Source: Pelagovum pacificum (GTDB taxonomy: Bacteria > Pseudomonadota > Alphaproteobacteria > Rhodobacterales > Rhodobacteraceae). Taken from it: a stretch of DNA of 64,000 nt. A program made the translations under genes and the position numbers. The notes under the pieces were generated by a model, which worked only from the letters and a program-made list of their open reading frames with translations, was not told the DNA's origin and searched no databases. Every line of letters begins with the position of its first letter. Within the stretch, counting starts at the first letter, position 1. The DNA is taken from positions 992,001 through 1,056,000 of the forward strand of contig NZ_CP065915.1 in the NCBI RefSeq assembly GCF_016134045.1. Reading direction: 5' to 3'. Positions 34,660-43,623 of the stretch are shown here, piece after piece.

Positions 34660-37242
34660 TCAGTCGCCGAGGATGCGGCTGACCATCTCGCGCGTGTCCC
34701 GGCTCAGGTTCGGCGTGTCGAGAATGCGTTGCAGCGCGGCGCGCATCTTCTCCTGCCGCCCGGTGTCATAGCGCTCCCACGTGTCGAACGCCGTCGAGCC
34801 GCGTGCGGCGATCGACGGGTTCACGGGGTCGAGCCGGATCAGCCAGTCCGCCATCAGCTCGTAAGCCTTGCCCGACGGGTCATGGAAGCCCGCCGGATTG
34901 GCGTTGGCCAGCGGCGAGAAAACGGAGCGGAAGCGGTTCGGGTTCTTCCAGTTGAACGCCGGGTGCCCGGTGAGGCGGTCCGCCGTCGTGGCGGCGTCCT
35001 CGGGTGCGGCGCTGGCGACCTGAAGCGAGAACCACTTGTCCATGACCAGCGGATCGTCGCGCCATTTCGTTTCGAAATCAGCGAGTTGCGCATCGCCCTT
35101 GCCGATGTTGAGCAGTGCGCTCAGCGCCGCGAGCGACAGGGTCATGTTGTCTGCGCTGTCGTATTGCGCCGCAGCGCGTGCGCCATCGTCGCGCCGCGAC
35201 AGCAGCCCGAGACACCGGTTGGCGAGGCTGCGTTTGCCCGCTGCGGCCGCGTCGGGGCTGTAGGGGCCGGGGACCTGGTTTTCGTCGAAGGTCTTTGCCA
35301 GCAGCGGTTCCAGCTCTTCCGCGATGCGGTCGCGCAGCGCTTCGCCCGCCGCGTGGATCGCGGTCGGATCGGGGGTCTTGCCCGCCGCGTGCAGCCCTTG
35401 GGCGATATCGTCCTCGGACGGCAGGCCGAGCACCAGCGCCTTGAACGCCGGGTCGAGGTGCGTGTCGCGCAGCACGGACGAGATGCCTTTCACGAGATGC
35501 GCATCGTCCGCCTCTTCACCCGCAGCGCGCTTGAGCAGCACTTCCCGCGACAGGTTGCGGCCCGCTTCCCAGCGGTTGAACGGGTCGGTGTCATGGGCCA
35601 GCAGGAAGGCATTCTCTTCCGTCGGGCGCTCGAATTCCACGATCACCGGCGCGGAGAAGCCCCTGAGCAGTGATGGAACGGGCCGCGCCACGTCCTTTCC
35701 CTGTCGCTTGCATAGGTCGGCGATGTCGTAGGTCAGAACCTCGGTCTCCTGGCTCATCTCGACCATCGTGGTGCCGACGATTTCCGCCCCGTCGGGGTGC
35801 AGAAGTCCGATCGCCACGGGGATCACCAGCGGCAGCTTGTCGGACTGGCCCGGCGTCGGAGGCGTGCTTTGCGTCAGCGTCAGCTTGTAGGTCTGTCCGT
35901 CCCAATCCTCCTTCACCGACAGGCGCGGCGTCCCGGCCTGCGAATACCAGCGTTTGAACTGTTCGAGGTCGCGGCCCATCGTGTCCGCGAAAGCGGCGAG
36001 CCAATCCTCGATCGTGACGGCCTCACCATCGTGCCGTTCGAAATAGAGGTCACAGCCGGCGCGCCAGGCGTTGTCGCCGACGAGGCGTTTCAGCATGCCG
36101 ACGACCTCCGCCCCCTTCTCGTAGACGGTTAGCGTGTAGAAATTGTTGATCTCGACGAAGCTTTCCGGCCGCACCGGGTGGGCGAGGGGGCCGCCGTCCT
36201 CGCGGAACTGGCGGGCGCGCAGCAAGAGAGCGTCCTCGATCCGTTTCACCGGGGCGGAGCGCATGTCGGACGTGAACTGCTGGTCGCGGTAGACGGTCAG
36301 GCCTTCTTTGAGCGACAGCTGGAACCAGTCGCGGCAGGTGACGCGGTTGCCGGTCCAGTTGTGGAAGTACTCGTGAGCTATCACGCCCTCGATCCGCTCG
36401 AACTCCGCGTCGGTGGCGGTCTCGGGAGAGGCGAGAACCAGCGCGGAGTTGAAAATGTTCAAGCCGGTATTCTCCATCGCCCCGGCATTGAAGTCACTAA
36501 CGGCGACGATGTTGAAAATGTCCAACTGGTACTCTCGGCCGTAGGTCTCTTCATCCCACTTCATGGAAGCCTTGAGAGACTCAAGACCCCAGGCGCACTT
36601 GTGCTCGTCCCCCTTGCGGACCCAGATCGCAAGGTCGACCTCGCGCCCCGACCGCGTCGTGAAAGTATCGCGCACCGGCTGCAGGTCGCCGGCCACCAGC
36701 GCGAAGAGGTAGGCCGGCTTGGGCCAGGGGTCGTCCCATTCGGCAAAGCCCTTGCCGGATGCCACCGGGTTGCCGTTCGACAGGAGAACGGGAAGGTCGC
36801 TTTCGATACGCACGCGGAACCGGGCGAGCACGTCGGGGCGGTCGGGATAGAAGGTGATCCGCCGGAATCCTTCAGCCTCGCACTGAGTGCTGAAGATGCC
36901 GTTGGACATGTAGAGCCCTTCGAGGGCGGTGTTCTCCTCGGGCGATATCTCGACCTCGGCTTCCCACAGGAAGGGCCGATCCGGGACGTCGCAGGTGAGG
37001 CCGCGGTCGGTCACGTCGGGGCTCACCGGCTCGCCGTCGATCGCGGCGGAGATCAGCCGAACGGACTCGCCATGAAGGAAGAACGGGGCGGCCGGCGCCG
37101 CCGGGTCGGGACGGAATGCGATGCGCGATAGCACGCGCGTCGCTTTTGGCGAGAGCTTGAAGGTCAAATCAACGCGATCGACCTTCCAAGGAAACGCCTT
37201 GTAATCACTCAGAAAAATCTTCTCGTGCTGGTTGTCCGGCAT
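34660..37242 (-). CDS. pepN: Aminopeptidase N (M1 family)
   Basis: This gene encodes 860 residues from the Met at 37242, close to E. coli PepN (870). Upstream in-frame sequence to 37836 lacks homology and overlaps two divergent genes. The substrate motif GAMEN is at residues 254 to 258. The zinc site is His290-Glu291-xx-His294 (HEYFH) with Glu313. The C-terminal helical cap domain is complete. It releases N-terminal amino acids from peptides in the cytoplasm. A GAGGG ribosome site is seen before the start. Confidence 0.97.
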   Translation of the reverse strand: MPDNQHEKIFLSDYKAFPWKVDRVDLTFKLSPKATRVLSRIAFRPDPAAPAAPFFLHGESVRLISAAIDGEPVSPDVTDRGLTCDVPDRPFLWEAEVEISPEENTALEGLYMSNGIFSTQCEAEGFRRITFYPDRPDVLARFRVRIESDLPVLLSNGNPVASGKGFAEWDDPWPKPAYLFALVAGDLQPVRDTFTTRSGREVDLAIWVRKGDEHKCAWGLESLKASMKWDEETYGREYQLDIFNIVAVSDFNAGAMENTGLNIFNSALVLASPETATDAEFERIEGVIAHEYFHNWTGNRVTCRDWFQLSLKEGLTVYRDQQFTSDMRSAPVKRIEDALLLRARQFREDGGPLAHPVRPESFVEINNFYTLTVYEKGAEVVGMLKRLVGDNAWRAGCDLYFERHDGEAVTIEDWLAAFADTMGRDLEQFKRWYSQAGTPRLSVKEDWDGQTYKLTLTQSTPPTPGQSDKLPLVIPVAIGLLHPDGAEIVGTTMVEMSQETEVLTYDIADLCKRQGKDVARPVPSLLRGFSAPVIVEFERPTEENAFLLAHDTDPFNRWEAGRNLSREVLLKRAAGEEADDAHLVKGISSVLRDTHLDPAFKALVLGLPSEDDIAQGLHAAGKTPDPTAIHAAGEALRDRIAEELEPLLAKTFDENQVPGPYSPDAAAAGKRSLANRCLGLLSRRDDGARAAAQYDSADNMTLSLAALSALLNIGKGDAQLADFETKWRDDPLVMDKWFSLQVASAAPEDAATTADRLTGHPAFNWKNPNRFRSVFSPLANANPAGFHDPSGKAYELMADWLIRLDPVNPSIAARGSTAFDTWERYDTGRQEKMRAALQRILDTPNLSRDTREMVSRILGD

Positions 37243-37326
37243 GATGCCCTCTCGGAACTCGGGTTTCCCGCGGACGTTATGTTTGTGAATCTCTGCCCGC
37301 AAGGCAGTGGAACACAGGAGACAGAC

Positions 37327-37566
37327 ATGTCCGCACCCGAAACAAACGTCGACAAGCAGGCAAAGCGACACAGACCGTCGATCGTAGGGATCTCGGTGGT
37401 CCTTATCTTCGTCGCCATCATCACGGTCGTCTTCAGCGTCTGGCTGTTCGCCGCAGGCGATGAGCCCGAAGGCGCGGATACGCAGATCGACGGACGCACC
37501 GGTGAAGTGGTGAGCGGAGAGGGTGACACGGCCCCGGCCGCGAATGGTGAAGAGCCCGCCGATTGA
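37327..37566 (+). CDS. Small single-pass membrane protein
   Basis: This gene encodes 79 residues from the ATG at 37327, with AGGAG 6 bases before. One membrane segment (IVGISVVLIFVAIITVVFSV) follows a basic N-terminus, so the acidic C-terminal tail probably faces the periplasm. No family recognised. It is divergent from pepN and 69 bases before glcB. Confidence 0.65.
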   Translation: MSAPETNVDKQAKRHRPSIVGISVVLIFVAIITVVFSVWLFAAGDEPEGADTQIDGRTGEVVSGEGDTAPAANGEEPAD

Positions 37567-37635
37567 TCCCGTGCCCTTGTTGCGCCCCTGAAAGTTCTGT
37601 CTACTCGCGCCGACTGTCATTGAAGGAGCGACGAC

Positions 37636-39792
37636 ATGGCCGAAGTGGATCGCAACGGGCTTAAGGTCGCCGGGGAGCTTGCGGCGTTCATCGAGGACAA
37701 GGCCCTGCCCGGGACGGGAGTCTCGGCAGATACGTTCTGGTCGGGGTTTGCGTCCATCCTGGCCGACCTCGCACCCCGCAACAGAGAGTTGCTGAAGGTC
37801 CGACAGGACATTCAGGACCAGATCGACCGGTGGCATCTCGATCGCGAGAGCCAGCCCTTCGATTCAACGGCTTACGAGACGTTCCTGCGTGAAATCGGCT
37901 ATATCGTGCCGGAAGGGGACGACTTCAGCATCGACACTGGCGGGGTGGACCCGGAGATCGCGGAGATCGCCGGGCCGCAGCTTGTCGTGCCGATCACCAA
38001 TGCCCGCTTCGCGCTGAACGCCGCCAACGCGCGATGGGGATCTCTGTACGACGCCCTTTACGGCACCGATGCGCTTGGCTCGCTGCCGACCGGCAAGGGC
38101 TACGACGAGGCGCGCGGCGCGCAGGTGATCGAGAAGGCGAAGGAGTTTCTCGACAAAACGTTTCCGCTGGCCAGCGGCTCGCACGCCGACCTCGATGGGT
38201 ACGTTGTTGAAGACGGCGCTCTGAGCGGCACGATCGGCAGCGACAAGGTTGGCCTCGCCGATCCGTCGCAGTTCGCCGGCTATCTGAAGGACGACCTCTG
38301 CGAACTGCAAATCCTGCTTCAGAACAATGGCCTGAAAGCCGAAGTTCTGATCGACCGGACCTCGCAGATCGGCGGATCGGACAAGGCGGGCGTGTCGGAC
38401 ATCTGGCTGGAATCCGCGATCTCGACCATCATGGATTGCGAAGATTCCGTGGCCTGCGTCGATGCCGAGGACAAGGTACTCGCCTATTCCAACTGGCTCG
38501 GCCTGATGAAAGGCGACCTTGAGGAGACGTTCACCAAGGGCGGCGAGCAGATGACCCGCAAGCTGAACCCGGATGCGAGCTACCTCGCGCCGAACGGGGA
38601 CAGCGTAGAGGTGAAGTGCCGCTCGCTCATGCTGGTGCGCAACGTCGGCCACCTGATGACGAACCCCGCGATCCACCTTCCCGACGGCAGCGAAGTGCCG
38701 GAAGGGCTGATGGACGCGATGATCACCACGCTGATCGCGATGCACGACCTGAAGAAGGACAGCGGGCCGCGCAACTCGCTCCACGGGTCGGTCTACGTCG
38801 TGAAGCCGAAGATGCACGGTCCGGAGGAAGTCGCCTTCGCCAGCGAGATCTTCGACCGCGTGGAAGAGGTGCTTGGCCTGCAGCGCTATACCGTGAAGCT
38901 CGGCATCATGGACGAAGAGCGCCGGACCTCCGTGAACCTCAAGGAATGTATCCGCGCCGCGAAGAACCGGGTGGCCTTCATCAACACCGGCTTCCTCGAT
39001 CGCACCGGCGACGAGATCCACACCTCGATGGAGGCCGGTCCGATGATCCCGAAGGGGGAGATGAAGGACAGCGCCTGGATCAAGTCCTACGAGGATCGCA
39101 ACGTCGATATCGGGCTCGCCTGCGGGCTGAAAGGCAAGGCGCAGATCGGCAAGGGCATGTGGGCGATGCCGGACAAGATGGCCGACATGCTGACGGCCAA
39201 GATCGGCCATCCCAAGGCGGGCGCGACCTGTGCCTGGGTTCCGTCGCCGACCGCCGCCACCTTGCACGCGACCCATTACCACGAAGTGAACGTCTTCGAC
39301 GTGCAGGACAAGATCGCCGCCGGCGGAGCGCGCGGCACGCTCGAGGACCTGTTGACCATTCCGGTCGCCACCGGGCGCAACTTCGAGATCGAAGAGGTGA
39401 CCCGCGAGGTCGAGAACAACTGCCAGGGTATCCTCGGCTACGTCGTGCGCTGGATCGACCAGGGCGTCGGCTGCTCCAAAGTGCCCGACATCAACGATGT
39501 CGGCCTGATGGAAGACCGTGCGACGTGCCGGATCAGCTCGCAGGGGCTGGCGAACTGGCTGCATCACAACGTGGTCACGCCCGACCAGGTGATGGCGGCG
39601 ATGCAGAAGATGGCCGAGGTCGTCGACCGGCAGAACGCCGGTGACCCGAGCTACGAGCCGATGGCGCCTGACTTCTCCGGTGTCGCGTTCCAGGCGGCCT
39701 GCGACCTTGTCTTCAAGGGCCGCGTCCAGCCGTCGGGCTACACCGAACCCGTTCTGCACAAGCGCCGGCTCGAGAAAAAGGCGCAGGCGTGA
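37636..39792 (+). CDS. glcB: Malate synthase G
   Basis: This gene encodes 718 residues, the normal length for isoform G. It condenses glyoxylate with acetyl-CoA to malate. Family stretches include [13 protein letters not shown], the domain with [15 protein letters not shown] and the catalytic Asp627 in [13 protein letters not shown]. Position upstream of a GlcG-like gene recalls the E. coli glc locus, where glcB is linked to glycolate use. An AAGGAG ribosome site precedes the ATG. The stop overlaps the hydrolase GTG. Confidence 0.98.
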   Translation: MAEVDRNGLKVAGELAAFIEDKALPGTGVSADTFWSGFASILADLAPRNRELLKVRQDIQDQIDRWHLDRESQPFDSTAYETFLREIGYIVPEGDDFSIDTGGVDPEIAEIAGPQLVVPITNARFALNAANARWGSLYDALYGTDALGSLPTGKGYDEARGAQVIEKAKEFLDKTFPLASGSHADLDGYVVEDGALSGTIGSDKVGLADPSQFAGYLKDDLCELQILLQNNGLKAEVLIDRTSQIGGSDKAGVSDIWLESAISTIMDCEDSVACVDAEDKVLAYSNWLGLMKGDLEETFTKGGEQMTRKLNPDASYLAPNGDSVEVKCRSLMLVRNVGHLMTNPAIHLPDGSEVPEGLMDAMITTLIAMHDLKKDSGPRNSLHGSVYVVKPKMHGPEEVAFASEIFDRVEEVLGLQRYTVKLGIMDEERRTSVNLKECIRAAKNRVAFINTGFLDRTGDEIHTSMEAGPMIPKGEMKDSAWIKSYEDRNVDIGLACGLKGKAQIGKGMWAMPDKMADMLTAKIGHPKAGATCAWVPSPTAATLHATHYHEVNVFDVQDKIAAGGARGTLEDLLTIPVATGRNFEIEEVTREVENNCQGILGYVVRWIDQGVGCSKVPDINDVGLMEDRATCRISSQGLANWLHHNVVTPDQVMAAMQKMAEVVDRQNAGDPSYEPMAPDFSGVAFQAACDLVFKGRVQPSGYTEPVLHKRRLEKKAQA

Positions 39793-40838
39793 GCCTCCCC
39801 GTGATCACCGAAGCCCGCCGCATCGACAGCGGCCGGCTGGAGACACGTGTGCTCTCCCACGGGCCGGAAGACGGGGTGCCGGTGGTGTTCGTGCACGGCA
39901 ACCTCTCTGCCGCGACGTGGTTCGAAGAGACGATGATGCGGCTGCCGGACGGTTTCCGCGCCATCGCGCCCGACCTGCGCGCCTATGGCGAGGCTGACCC
40001 CGAGGCCAAGGTCGACGCGACGCGCGGGCTGAAGGACCTGTCCGACGACCTCGCCGCGCTGCTTGCGGCGCTCGATATCGAGGCAGCGCATTTCGTTGGC
40101 CATTCGCTCGGCGGGGCAGTGCTGTGGCAGCTGCTCGCCGATCATTCGGGCCGGGTGCTCAGCCTGACGCAGGTATGCCCCGGCTCGCCGTTCGGCTTCG
40201 GCGGCTGCCTGCCCGATGGCGGCGCGGCCTATCCGGACGGGGCAGGGACCGGCGCGTCGGCGGTGAACCCGGAGTTCGCCAAGATGCTTGCCTCGGGAGA
40301 CCGGGGTGGCGAGACGCCGTTCCACACGCGCAACATCCTGAACGCCTTCGTCTGGAAGCCGCCCTTCGTGCCGGAGCGGATGGAGGACATCCTCGACGCC
40401 GCGCTGGCCCAGCACACGGACGAGCAGGACTATCCCGGCGACGTGAAGCCGTCGGACAACTGGCCGACCGTGGCCGCCGGAGACTGGGGGCCGATCAACG
40501 GCATGGCACCGCACCGGATCGACGATCCGCTCGGTTTCACCAAGGGGCCGACTCCGCCGATCTGCTGGATCCGGGGGAGCGACGACGCGATCGTCGCCGA
40601 CAATTCCGGCTTCGACCTCGGTGCGCTCGGCGCGGCGGGCGCGGTGCCGGGGTGGCCGGGGGCGGAGGTCTTCCCGCCGCAGCCGATGATCGCCCAGACG
40701 GAACGCGCCCTGTCGGCCTACGAGGCCGCCGGCGGCACGGTCCAGCGGCACGTGATCGAGGATTGCGGCCACTCGCCCTACCTCGAGAAGCCGGGGGCCT
40801 TCGACACGGCGTTCCACGCCTTCCTGACCAATATCTGA
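39789..40838 (+). CDS. Alpha/beta hydrolase
   Basis: This gene encodes 349 residues with GTG start overlapping the glcB stop. The oxyanion motif HGN and the nucleophile elbow GHSLGG (Ser about residue 102) are present, and a C-terminal catalytic His lies in [14 protein letters not shown] lid of about 120 residues is inserted after the elbow. Substrate unknown; coupling to malate synthase suggests an ester or lactone feeding glyoxylate. Confidence 0.87.
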   Translation: MSLPVITEARRIDSGRLETRVLSHGPEDGVPVVFVHGNLSAATWFEETMMRLPDGFRAIAPDLRAYGEADPEAKVDATRGLKDLSDDLAALLAALDIEAAHFVGHSLGGAVLWQLLADHSGRVLSLTQVCPGSPFGFGGCLPDGGAAYPDGAGTGASAVNPEFAKMLASGDRGGETPFHTRNILNAFVWKPPFVPERMEDILDAALAQHTDEQDYPGDVKPSDNWPTVAAGDWGPINGMAPHRIDDPLGFTKGPTPPICWIRGSDDAIVADNSGFDLGALGAAGAVPGWPGAEVFPPQPMIAQTERALSAYEAAGGTVQRHVIEDCGHSPYLEKPGAFDTAFHAFLTNI

Positions 40839-40850
40839 AAGGAGTTCGGC

Positions 40851-41276
40851 ATGGCCGAAATCACCCTAGACCACGCTCGCACGATCATCAGCGCGGCGCT
40901 CGCCAAGGGGCGCGAGCTGAACCTGAAACCGCTCACCGTCGTCGTGCTCGACGCTGGCGGCGCGATGAAAGCGGTGGAGCGTGAGGACGGCGCGGCGCCG
41001 GGCCGGATCGAGATCGCGGGCGGCAAGGCCTACGGGGCCGTGATGCTCGGCATGGGCGGTCGCGCCCAGATGGACCGGGCCGAAGCACAGGCCTATTTCA
41101 TCGCCGCCGCGAACGGCGCGCTCGGCGGGCGCATGGTGCCGGTGCCGGGCGGCGTGATCGTCAAGGACGGGGACGTGACCATCGGCGCCGTCGGCATCTC
41201 CGGCGATGCGTCCGATCAGGACGAGGCCGCCGCGCTGGCCGGGATCGAGGCCGCGGGCCTGACCGCCGTTCCCTGA
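40851..41276 (+). CDS. GlcG/HbpS-family protein
   Basis: This gene encodes 141 residues starting 12 bases after the hydrolase gene, with AAGGAG before the ATG. It matches the GlcG/HbpS family (LTVVVLDAGGAMKAVERED, APGRIEIAGGKAYGAVMLG, IGAVGISGDASDQDE). These form octamers; some bind haem, and GlcG in E. coli is cotranscribed with glcB. Function unclear. A terminator follows. Confidence 0.88.
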   Translation: MAEITLDHARTIISAALAKGRELNLKPLTVVVLDAGGAMKAVEREDGAAPGRIEIAGGKAYGAVMLGMGGRAQMDRAEAQAYFIAAANGALGGRMVPVPGGVIVKDGDVTIGAVGISGDASDQDEAAALAGIEAAGLTAVP

Positions 41277-41304
41277 TCGAGATTGCCCGAACTGGCAGAC
41301 CCAG

Positions 41305-41340
41305 ACGCCCCGACCCCGCGCGCCGAGGTCGGGGCGTTTT
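41305..41340 (+). terminator. Terminator after the glcB operon
   Basis: ACGCCCCGACC at 41305 pairs with GGTCGGGGCGT at 41327, an 11-base perfect stem, followed by TTTT. It ends the glcB transcript 29 bases after the last stop. Confidence 0.85.
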
Positions 41341-41537
41341 GCGTTCTTGGCCGAAATGCGCATGAAACCGTAGCCTTGGCTCGCCTATCCCATCCGCGAA
41401 CGGTCCGCCCGTCCGCAGTCCGACTTCGATCTGCCCGGAAACGAGGCATGTGCAAGCGTGAACGGCTCTCGGTGCGGGGATCGGTCTTTTCCTGCTGAAC
41501 ACGCGTGTTTAGCTTTGTTAGCGAAAGGGGATCGCGC

Positions 41538-42317
41538 ATGACCCGTCCTGTGATCGGCATCATCGGCAACTTCGCCATGATCAACGAAACCTACGCGACG
41601 CACAGCGGCGGCGTGATGAACTCCGAGGCGGTCTCGCTCGTCTCCGGTGGCATTCCGCTGATCGTGCCGGCGGACCCGAGGCTGTTGTCGGTGAACGACC
41701 TGCTCGAAGCCTGCGACGGGTTCCTGCTGACCGGCGGACGGCCGAACGTCCACCCAGAGGAATACGGCGAAGAGGAAACCGAGGCGCATGGCGCGTTCGA
41801 CCGCGCCCGCGACGCGATCACTCTGCCGCTGGTGCGCGCCTGCGTGGAGCGGGGACAGCCGGTCTTCGGCGTCTGCCGGGGCTTTCAGGAAATGGCGGTC
41901 GCCATGGGCTCGACCCTGCATCCCGAGATCCGCGACCTCCCGGGCCGGATGAATCACCGAATGCCGCCCGACGGTACGCTGGAAGAGAAGTTCGCCCTCC
42001 GCCACATCGTGACGCTGACCGAAGGCGGACCGTTTCACCGGCTGTTCGGGGCGCGCGAGGTGATGACCAACACGCTGCACGGGCAGGGGATCATGAAGGC
42101 CGGCAAGCGCATCGTGATCGACGGCCACGCGCCCGACGGAACGCCCGAGGCGACCTACGTCAAGGGCGCCCCGGGCTTCACGCTGTCGGTGCAGTGGCAC
42201 CCCGAATACAACGCCGCGAATGACCCGGTGTCGCGGCCGCTGTTCGAGGCGTTCGGCGATGCGTGCCGTGCCTGGGCCGGCGGCGCGCGGGCGGAACCTC
42301 AGCGCATCGCCGGATAA
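41538..42317 (+). CDS. Class I glutamine-amidotransferase-like hydrolase (gamma-glutamyl-GABA hydrolase family)
   Basis: This gene encodes 259 residues from the ATG at 41538. Nucleophile Cys113 (GVCRGFQE), and His221 with Glu223 (QWHPEYN) complete the triad. The GVCRGFQ signature separates PuuD-type gamma-glutamyl-gamma-aminobutyrate hydrolases from biosynthetic amidotransferases. It releases a polyamine- or amino-acid-derived product from its gamma-glutamyl form. No other puu genes are nearby, so the substrate is uncertain. Convergent with the lipoprotein gene. Confidence 0.9.
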   Translation: MTRPVIGIIGNFAMINETYATHSGGVMNSEAVSLVSGGIPLIVPADPRLLSVNDLLEACDGFLLTGGRPNVHPEEYGEEETEAHGAFDRARDAITLPLVRACVERGQPVFGVCRGFQEMAVAMGSTLHPEIRDLPGRMNHRMPPDGTLEEKFALRHIVTLTEGGPFHRLFGAREVMTNTLHGQGIMKAGKRIVIDGHAPDGTPEATYVKGAPGFTLSVQWHPEYNAANDPVSRPLFEAFGDACRAWAGGARAEPQRIAG

Positions 42318-42329
42318 GTCGGTTGTCGA

Positions 42330-42869
42330 TTACTGACCGAGCGTCGTGCTCGAGAAAGGATCGGCGGACGCCATCGGCTGAGCCGCGACCGGCGTCGGCT
42401 GGACGATGCCGCCCTCGGGGTTGAACGTCGGAACGGCCGCGTTGCCGAAGGACTGGCCGACGGACCCGGGACGACCCGACAGGAACACCGTCACCGCATC
42501 GAACACGGTACCGGCGCGCGCATCACCGCAGAACTCGGTGATATCGGCGGCCAGCAGGCTCGTGTCCTGATCGCCGACCGGCGGTTGCACGGGGGAGTCG
42601 CTGGCGAAGTCGCGCCATTCCTCCAGCCCCCAGAGCGTCGCGGCACGGATCGGCCCGCTTGTGGCGGAGTTGTTGATCGTACTGCAGCGGATGTCTCCGG
42701 CGTTGGCCGGCGGCGTGTAGGTCGGATCCGGCGAGATATCGACGAACGGAATCGCGGGCGTCTGCGGCAGGATCGGCGCCATTTCGGGAACCTCGCCGCG
42801 TGCACACGCGCTCAGTGCGAGCGCGGCGACGGCAAGAAGGATCGGGGGAGTGGGGATTGCAGTTCTCAT
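42330..42869 (-). CDS. Hypothetical lipoprotein
   Basis: This gene encodes 179 residues with a signal peptide and lipobox (LALSAC), Cys22 being the lipidation site. The mature part is Pro- and Ala-rich with two further Cys residues and FCGDARAGTVFDAVTVF. No family recognised. Divergent from the D-lyxose isomerase gene with only 42 bases between. Confidence 0.72.
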   Translation of the reverse strand: MRTAIPTPPILLAVAALALSACARGEVPEMAPILPQTPAIPFVDISPDPTYTPPANAGDIRCSTINNSATSGPIRAATLWGLEEWRDFASDSPVQPPVGDQDTSLLAADITEFCGDARAGTVFDAVTVFLSGRPGSVGQSFGNAAVPTFNPEGGIVQPTPVAAQPMASADPFSSTTLGQ

Positions 42870-42911
42870 CGGGCCCTGTTCAATGTTTCCTGTCCCTATT
42901 AACGGTGCCTA

Positions 42912-43598
42912 ATGCAACGCTCAACAATCAATGAAATCATGGCCGAAGCGGATGACATGATCCGTCGGCACGGATTCGCCCTTCCGCCCTTCGCTTACTG
43001 GACCCCTGAAACGTTCCGCGAGCGTGCTGCCGACGCCCGCCACGTGATCGATTCCCGCTGCGGCTGGGACATCACGGACTACGGCGCGGGCCGCTACGAC
43101 GAGATGGGCCTCTTCCTTTTTACCCTCCGCAACGGCCGTCTGGCCGACCTGCAGGGCGGCAAGGGCATGTGCTATGCCGAGAAGCTCCTGATCTCGAAAG
43201 AGGATCAGCTCTCCCCCATGCATACCCATGTTATTAAGGCCGAAGACATCATCAACCGGGGCGGCGCCACCCTTGTGGTCGAGCTCTACGGCAGTGATGA
43301 CGAGGGCAACTTCGCCGAAGATCGCGGCGGCGCGGTGATGTGCGACGGGATCGTGCGGCGCTACGGTCCGGGCGACAAGCTGGCGCTCGCGCCGGGTGAG
43401 TCGGTCACGCTGTCCCCCGGCGACTGGCACGCCTTCTGGGGCGATGGCGGCGACGTTCTGATCGGCGAAGTCTCGACCGTGAACGACGACGAGACGGACA
43501 ACATCTTCCGTGAGCCGATCGGTCGTTTCGCCGAGATCGAGGAGGATGTCGCGCCGACTCACCTCCTCGTCAGCGATTACGCGAAGTGGCTGGCCTGA
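42912..43598 (+). CDS. D-lyxose ketol-isomerase
   Basis: This gene encodes 228 residues of the cupin-fold D-lyxose isomerase family, which interconverts D-lyxose and D-xylulose (or D-mannose and D-fructose). Metal ligands are His104, His106, Glu111 (MHTHVIKAED) and His173 (DWHAFWG). The RCGWDITDYG segment is typical. There are no transporter or kinase genes nearby, so it stands alone. Convergent with the large Hint/RTX gene. Confidence 0.92.
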   Translation: MQRSTINEIMAEADDMIRRHGFALPPFAYWTPETFRERAADARHVIDSRCGWDITDYGAGRYDEMGLFLFTLRNGRLADLQGGKGMCYAEKLLISKEDQLSPMHTHVIKAEDIINRGGATLVVELYGSDDEGNFAEDRGGAVMCDGIVRRYGPGDKLALAPGESVTLSPGDWHAFWGDGGDVLIGEVSTVNDDETDNIFREPIGRFAEIEEDVAPTHLLVSDYAKWLA

Positions 43599-43623
43599 CG
43601 GTCAGCCCCTCCGCCTGACAGGC

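Noticed and set aside
34660..37836. Aminopeptidase N with a 198-residue extension
   Set aside because: The extension runs antisense to a small membrane gene and the start of glcB, and the family begins at 37242.
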